From IOR16 sp963521065 (lineage in GTDB: Bacteria > Bacillota > Clostridia > Peptostreptococcales > Anaerovoracaceae): a stretch of DNA of 64,000 bases. Shown here piece by piece: positions 61,701 to 64,000 of this stretch. The translations under genes and the position numbers were made by a program. The stretch covers positions 62,001 to 126,000 of the forward strand of contig CAUQTI010000003.1 of assembly GCA_963521065.1 (NCBI GenBank), written 5' to 3'. The notes below the pieces were generated by a model. The model had not been told where the DNA came from, did no database searches, and saw only the letters and a list, made by a program, of their open reading frames with translations. Each line of letters begins with the position of its first letter. The stretch's first letter is position 1.

Positions 61701-61860
61701 TACACCAGATAAAAATGGAGCCGGTATCTAGGCGATAGTGCGTTACCTCTACTTCTTTCGTTGCAGCGTAGGTGAAATCCGGCCAATAAAAAAGCCCTGT
61801 GAAAAACAGGGCAAAAATAAGAAGTGCAGATACACTACTTCGACATATTTGATTGTGCAT
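55714..61860 (-). CDS. Giant secreted surface protein (about 2,050 residues)
   Basis: Signal peptide (about 1-34, LLIFALFFTGLFYWPDFTYA). Beta-rich, with many Ig-like segments; a PQQ-type beta-propeller-like stretch at about 745-890 (GNVLWSYTFGENAF, YVYVVGEKKTYLLEKENG); a jelly-roll, carbohydrate-binding-like stretch at about 1355-1450 (GVLSFDYSRG, LPSGTHEITLTSGTYGRSG, MIDNLRVDYLG). No LPXTG, SLH or membrane anchor is visible at the C-terminus, so it is either released or held non-covalently. The ATG at 61860 is preferred, 6 bases after AAAGGA; an ATG two codons upstream abuts the SD. Residues about 354-431 recur almost identically in the truncated paralogue at 63638-63870. Likely adhesin or matrix protein; no enzyme motif recognised. 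Confidence 0.85.
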   Translation of the reverse strand: MHNQICRSSVSALLIFALFFTGLFYWPDFTYAATKEVEVTHYRLDTGSIFIWCNSSGAWQSGKQPNGPYTYQASINIGKGKKEPKITAYNKKNFDFEDSKYYTWYSTKKADDKIAYDFNYWNDGAKINSASVTGYDKNTGILSFTVNTTLTANDKIPYDVVETLSGINGKQEILDLLGGSANKELEGFMNDSNFGGKVEGQLYFVPTVISWKETEIQEVEDTPIPLELDATLGLPSQAAAGENYDAEDETILPEGGKFKSSTLERNDGSGWAFVSGWNGTKLGSVLSETAAEEGTVTYRLTVTLQSGESDIDTKTINIVDGTVVDAEAILSLPSETYESHPVTATDNSTYTVDGESYSALRAYEEGKATNKFSIVESGAGSIRKDKVTPVYATATFPNKGYYNVQLKISPKNGGSLYDTKPIEVLKTPTVLANLGGTQKQNRKQVLTIQVATNADNPLKQIWAEITNLETGEKVHLTQNFDGKENTLDNTAGIKTRPIEKLESDEYWTNCQLLFLTKNTKETRYKYKVYAKDSRGLWDEVEKEFTVQPDLPPEAEISVQDAFFREKGSNIATIEMEDVSTTDGDQLERSWYITEDSNLDESFEGETEGKAENKTGFTDSSFGTKKIISVKKTGVGKVKLRLHVKDVWTEETLEEYITDADYLTAETAATTKVDNIAPVVSLKPIPARTADILLLAGTTEEYYKLKNGINTMQSYFLGNAIDAEITVKRIGQASAEENLNPLVNSEALHAAFFVDSDNLYVVDGASVTEKYGDYNFYPPFTLKALRPQNGNVLWSYTFGENAFPTNFAGKVFFDENEQYVYVVGEKKTYLLEKENGAYLTTLEFEMGEKNFVEGDFIYTFKTDGIYQVNRKTGSIKKQIQTSGTGGAVKKIQKELHFLTVQNNILKRGIFNPKTEAVRYEAIERVKDSSILYSQYEGICIDSEGNLLVRLYYQDTQRKDRVNAAVFTSENQFLREINMSMDKNAEILPILDTEGRLRYISYASSSHNKKYRVSVYCHQITDGTTLSYTYESRSGYDTEDLPLYGEIQGDTVFILTPQTPYSVGAVGGYYEVTEVTAFDFQRSTTEEASISALGLTSGVQFFKQSSRYAVAVQKNKTYFYQKPVSLNQLLLEPLQKELAGKADLRLAALFDETNQANGDSFQSTIKALSDFGYQFIQITEKAASYGDTIRSALDGIRMKSAEFLTSMPKRLTDRTEKGSKTKIVASQTEGRMEKTLLLEKNKKYYYEYELKKEGDAKEQADVLKQAPILTKKVPESLLSSSVYTVSKSFTEDFNDTNYNSYFTLDEKREFTADYNFNSKENRYTSGRETGRGNYGAYQYLYETRSASLRRTSASVQFTIAAGEKGVLSFDYSRGFEAEFSKESEILIDGRPAYIQLIRGNGSYTHPVILPSGTHEITLTSGTYGRSGILCYAMIDNLRVDYLGAYSAAQTSEGVKTGGYTKISGSFNASPEITEYQAVKNGSAVADLAPQDKRVYTTPGGQRMDRFMVDATMNPPYRENYSVEIAYDGKIPRTDGMSYQARWSIKENDLPYFNGSYIFTAQKGRSSYTLTATEGVNLHRVFYYLFPTNYPNTSSYFEAGDILYDAVQQYNDKTTVSLVFPKGTYYLQNFKVYTFDDAGNKMYVDNAEFKSQADLNSWKKTNLTASVIADNDEKEEPSLVYKKGELVSYGISYYDYESDPSKKQYWRYTHTPFNDGAHPDAATVLNEEGNVTSQNPNKVLNQPIQRFYIDGKYTVEHWQEDNTSRGRKAGGNPLYDKISNVESLTFYIEGGGSAPWITSIKTVPTKVKEGDAFQIQVGVDDAEKDELRLGTEVYKDKKLLYTHRKTGLNAANGSYPLTTTGTVPQKAQIGTYEVVCTVRDQTGAGIGTYRFTVLSEGKITGMVYHTENWEENRKTYNLKRFKDECNKETPYADYLKQKAPRKRGTNVFWSGEKFLLQAEVAGSPTKVTCKIEGYPAYSTTMKSTGKKNAANETIYSGSLWDSSMLNKWGRKAPKELTFTFTATYSAGTTKTYTAKIIVDSKEEYWQLHRAF

Positions 61861-61888
61861 TTTCATTCCTTTCTGTTATACTTATGGT

Positions 61889-62105
61889 AAGGATTACCGT
61901 TTGGCGGTTCAGTCCACCTCTGAAAGGGGGTGGTGCTATGGTTACATATGAAGGCTTGTTTGCCTATTCAGGTGTGATTATAGGAGTTATCACCATTTGT
62001 ATGATGATACACTTCAAAAAATAGCAGTGACCGCTTAAACATGAGAATTTAAGCGGTCTACTCTGACATTTCGGACTAGCCGCCGTCTCAAAAGCGGTAA
62101 TCCTT
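61889..62105 (+). promoter_or_regulatory. Toxin mRNA with complementary 5' and 3' ends
   Basis: AAGGATTACCG (61889-61899) is complementary to CGGTAATCCTT (62095-62105), and GGCGG (61903-61907) to CCGCC (62080-62084). CCACC and GGTGG also form a local hairpin over the SD. Such long-distance pairing keeps type I toxin mRNAs inactive until processed. -10 candidate TATACT lies just upstream. Confidence 0.7.
61938..62024 (+). CDS. Type I toxin, holin-like (28 residues)
   Basis: ATG at 61938, directly after GAAAGGGGGTGG; stop at 62024. The peptide begins MVTYEGLFAYSGVIIGVITI and ends HFKK: short polar start, single membrane helix, basic end. This is the putative holin-like toxin family (Hol_Tox). 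Such peptides insert in the inner membrane and depolarise it. The longer open frame from 61824 ignores this SD and would overlap the promoter. The SD is partly sequestered and an antisense RNA is encoded downstream. Confidence 0.82.
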   Translation: MVTYEGLFAYSGVIIGVITICMMIHFKK

Positions 62106-62110
62106 TTCTT
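62015..62110 (-). ncRNA. Candidate antisense antitoxin RNA
   Basis: A minus-strand promoter (TTGCAT 62145-62140, 17-base spacer, TATATA 62122-62117) would start near 62110. The hairpin 62058-62029 (GACCGCTTAAA/TTTAAGCGGTC) followed on the minus strand by TATTTTTTG would end it near 62015. The predicted RNA of about 95 bases overlaps the toxin mRNA 3' end and the last codons. Confidence 0.6.
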
Positions 62111-62116
62111 ATCTAA

Positions 62117-62145
62117 TATATATCACAGATTCCTTGCTTATGCAA
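62117..62145 (-). promoter_or_regulatory. Promoter of antisense antitoxin RNA
   Basis: TTGCAT-N17-TATATA on the minus strand, immediately after the toxin transcript. Confidence 0.65.
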
Positions 62146-62156
62146 GCAGAATGCAC

Positions 62157-63266
62157 TCACTCAAACGGAGGAATCACTTCCGAGATTTGGTATCCATTCT
62201 TGAACGGATTTGCAACCAGCAGCATGGTATCTGACGCACTATAAATACCGAAATAGTCGAAGTCCGGCAGCTTATATCCTAATGCATCTCGATTCCATGC
62301 ATAGCAGCTCGTTTCACCGTCTCCATAATCGGTAAGAGATACCGGATACCCCTCATAATAGTCCAATATCTTATTATCTTTAATCAGCATCATTCCTCTC
62401 GAACCATCCCAATCCATTTTAATAAATTCTCTTTTTTTATCTCTTCCTAAAATGATGGACATTTTTTCCGGATAATCCGAAATGACTTCATAATATTTGA
62501 CTTCATCAAATACGGAGTTTCCTCTAATGTTTTTTACTGCCTGTTCCACTGGCTTTGTGGAAGGGGAAAGGTCCATCATTGCAATCGGATCTGTGCCGCG
62601 ATTTGCAACGGAGCCTTCTATAATTTGTACGGTATTTTGAGGATTTTCAGCTGTTACCGGCGTTCTTTTGCTTTCATCGGTAAAGCGGTAAATAACAAGT
62701 GCGGATTCTGCACGGGTCAGCGTTCCCTTCGGCTTAAAGCTGCCGTCACTGTAGCCGGATAAAATGCCTGTCGCATAGGATTTTATGATATGGTAATCGT
62801 ACTTTGTCGTGCTGTCTACGTCCTTGACGATTTTTTCAATCTCTGAATAGTTTTCCACTTCGGTCTTTCCCAATCCGTTGCTGATAATGAGGGCCATATC
62901 GCTTCTTGGAATGGCATGATTCAGCATTGTGGTATCAATCTCTGCTTCGGCAAATAAGTTCAGCTCTAGGGCTTTCTGGTAATAGTTATATGCCCAGTGG
63001 TGCGGCTTCTCCGCTACAGTCAGTTCTTCACCTGTCACGGCTACGACCATCATCTTGATAAATTCACCGTAGGTTACGGTACTTTGCGGCTTGAAGCTAC
63101 CATCCGGGTAGCCTTTGATAATATCTTTATCTGACATCGCTTTGACGGATTCATATGCCCAATTTGTGGTTTTTAGGTCTTTATACTGCTGCTGATCGGC
63201 TGCATAGACGGCTGCGGATGCAAAGAGCAGCGTTGCTGTTAATGTGATTGCGATTGTTTTTTTCAT
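62157..63266 (-). CDS. Secreted protein with three SLH domains
   Basis: 369 residues. Signal peptide (about 1-22, LTATLLFASAAVYA). SLH repeats at about 25-70 (LKTTNWAYESVKAMSDKDII, GYPDGSFKPQSTVTYGEF), 85-135 and 150-200 (SYATGILSGYSDGSFKPKGTLTR). The C-terminal 150 residues have no recognised domain. It binds the cell wall non-covalently via secondary polymer. SD AGGAGGAATCC. Flanked by the giant surface protein and its truncated paralogue, so it may belong to the same surface system. Confidence 0.92.
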   Translation of the reverse strand: MKKTIAITLTATLLFASAAVYAADQQQYKDLKTTNWAYESVKAMSDKDIIKGYPDGSFKPQSTVTYGEFIKMMVVAVTGEELTVAEKPHHWAYNYYQKALELNLFAEAEIDTTMLNHAIPRSDMALIISNGLGKTEVENYSEIEKIVKDVDSTTKYDYHIIKSYATGILSGYSDGSFKPKGTLTRAESALVIYRFTDESKRTPVTAENPQNTVQIIEGSVANRGTDPIAMMDLSPSTKPVEQAVKNIRGNSVFDEVKYYEVISDYPEKMSIILGRDKKREFIKMDWDGSRGMMLIKDNKILDYYEGYPVSLTDYGDGETSCYAWNRDALGYKLPDFDYFGIYSASDTMLLVANPFKNGYQISEVIPPFE

Positions 63267-63612
63267 TTGGATTCCTCCTTGTATGCTTTGATTATCAGGA
63301 AATTTCCTTCTCTTATAATCTCGTTTATATGGTAAATTTCTTTTCGAGTTATTTGAAAATGGCGGTTCAATTCCTGCATTCTTTTTTTCTTAGTGATTCG
63401 TTTGTTCATAGACGATTCCTTTTTATACTATCTCTTTATATATATATTATACCATGTTTTCCCTTGAATGTGTTGGAATTTCAAGAGAAAACGAATTAAA
63501 TTTTGCTATTTTTCAACGTTTCTATCCGCTTATTCTTTTGCCCTGCTTTTTTCTTTAGTTTTCAAGGTGCTTATCTATATTTTACATTATTTGTAATTAA
63601 TGTAAATATGTT
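63267..63612. other. Region between SLH gene and truncated paralogue
   Basis: About 346 bases. It contains a TGG-TATAAT extended -10 on the minus strand at 63451-63446, the probable SLH promoter. The remainder is AT-rich with no gene. Confidence 0.5.
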
Positions 63613-64000
63613 TTATTTATTTTTGTCATTTATTTTTACGGTTGGAGTTTTTAAGACTTCAATGGGTTTGGTGTCGTACAGGCTGCTGCCATTTTTCGGG
63701 CTGATTTTTAGCTGCACGTTGTAATAGCCTTTGTTTGGAAAGGTAGCAGTTGCATAGACTGGGGTTACCTTATCCTTTCGAATGCTTCCGGCTCCGCTTT
63801 CGACAATGCTGAATTTGTTAGTTGCTTTTCCTTCCTCATAGGCTCGCAGTGCGGAATAGCTCTCCCCGTCAATCGTCACAACGGAGCTGTCATTCACTTC
63901 AAACGGAACGCCTTCATAGGCGGTATCCGGTCCGGAAAGAATCGCTTCTACATCCATCACAGTACCATCCTCTACGGTGGTACTTCGCATTCGTTCATCC
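63613..64000 (-). CDS. Truncated paralogue of the giant surface protein (5' end outside window)
   Basis: The frame is open through the right edge of the window (D-E-R-M-R-S-T-T), so only the 3' end of this gene is seen. It ends at TAA/stop 63613 after KTPTVKINDKNK, far short of the giant protein. Bases 63638-63870 match 60572-60804 with about ten differences in 233. Identity stops abruptly at 63638, where the frame passes into AT-rich sequence and a chance stop. This looks like a gene cut off by deletion or recombination within a repeat. Confidence 0.75.
   Translation of the reverse strand, partial: DERMRSTTVEDGTVMDVEAILSGPDTAYEGVPFEVNDSSVVTIDGESYSALRAYEEGKATNKFSIVESGAGSIRKDKVTPVYATATFPNKGYYNVQLKISPKNGSSLYDTKPIEVLKTPTVKINDKNK

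Noticed and set aside
61824..62024. 66-codon frame covering the toxin peptide
   Set aside because: The longer start ignores the strong SD at 61922-61932 and includes the promoter; the 28-residue ORF fits the toxin family.
1..64000. Search for CRISPR arrays
   Set aside because: No set of regularly spaced short repeats with unique spacers was seen; the repeats found are operators, terminators or gene duplicates.

Overview
The window looks like chromosomal DNA of a low-to-moderate GC, Gram-positive anaerobe of the class Clostridia. The supports are S-layer homology (SLH) proteins, clostridial-type leaders and Shine-Dalgarno sites, frequent TTG and GTG starts, an archaeal-type phosphoglycerate mutase, SdpRI, and TnpV-type mobile genes. 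I cannot name the genus from sequence alone. Most genes lie on the minus strand.

Layout. 1-7.5 kb: a partial secreted M14 carboxypeptidase, a membrane-tethered LuxR regulator, a LigB-type dioxygenase, a leucine-rich-repeat protein, and a small operon of membrane protein, XRE regulator and unknown protein with matched direct-repeat operators. 7.7-9.1 kb: a folate-type ECF S component (folT) behind a leader that appears to hold two different riboswitches in series, a ZTP aptamer with a terminator and a tetrahydrofolate aptamer with an SD-sequestering hairpin. 9.3-13.9 kb: a heterodimeric ABC transporter operon and a divergent AraC regulator with overlapping face-to-face promoters.

13.9-25.1 kb is accessory DNA: a large serine recombinase with its XRE partner, DUF6809 and TnpV genes, an orphan alpha-helical protein, a small HTH protein, a cluster of five hairpins that may be a transfer-origin remnant, and then two candidate defence modules. 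One is a beta-family protein convergent with XRE plus sce7726 (a PD-(D/E)XK-like nuclease). The other is an SF1 helicase plus DUF2290, inserted between tRNA-Leu and what looks like a second copy of that tRNA's terminator.

25.3-55.5 kb is mainly housekeeping: FAD oxidoreductase and thioredoxin reductase, AGCS symporter, uvrC, a PfkB-fold protein lacking its catalytic Asp, D,D-carboxypeptidase, apgM divergent from serC-serA, a GHL10-SLH glycosidase, YihY, rdgB-rph, DUF47-PiT phosphate uptake, acyltransferase, TSCPD protein, GDPD, idi, two base-excision glycosylase-like genes, tRNA-Arg, a MATE pump behind an attenuator-like leader, a soluble MCP, WYL and GyrI-like regulators, sdpR-sdpI with paired operators, and an iron-sulfur flavoprotein.

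55.7-64 kb is a cell-surface locus: a secreted protein of about 2,050 residues, a type I toxin gene whose mRNA ends are complementary and which has an antisense promoter, an SLH protein, and the truncated 3' end of a paralogue of the giant protein that shares a stretch of about 96% identity with it, suggesting recombination between copies.
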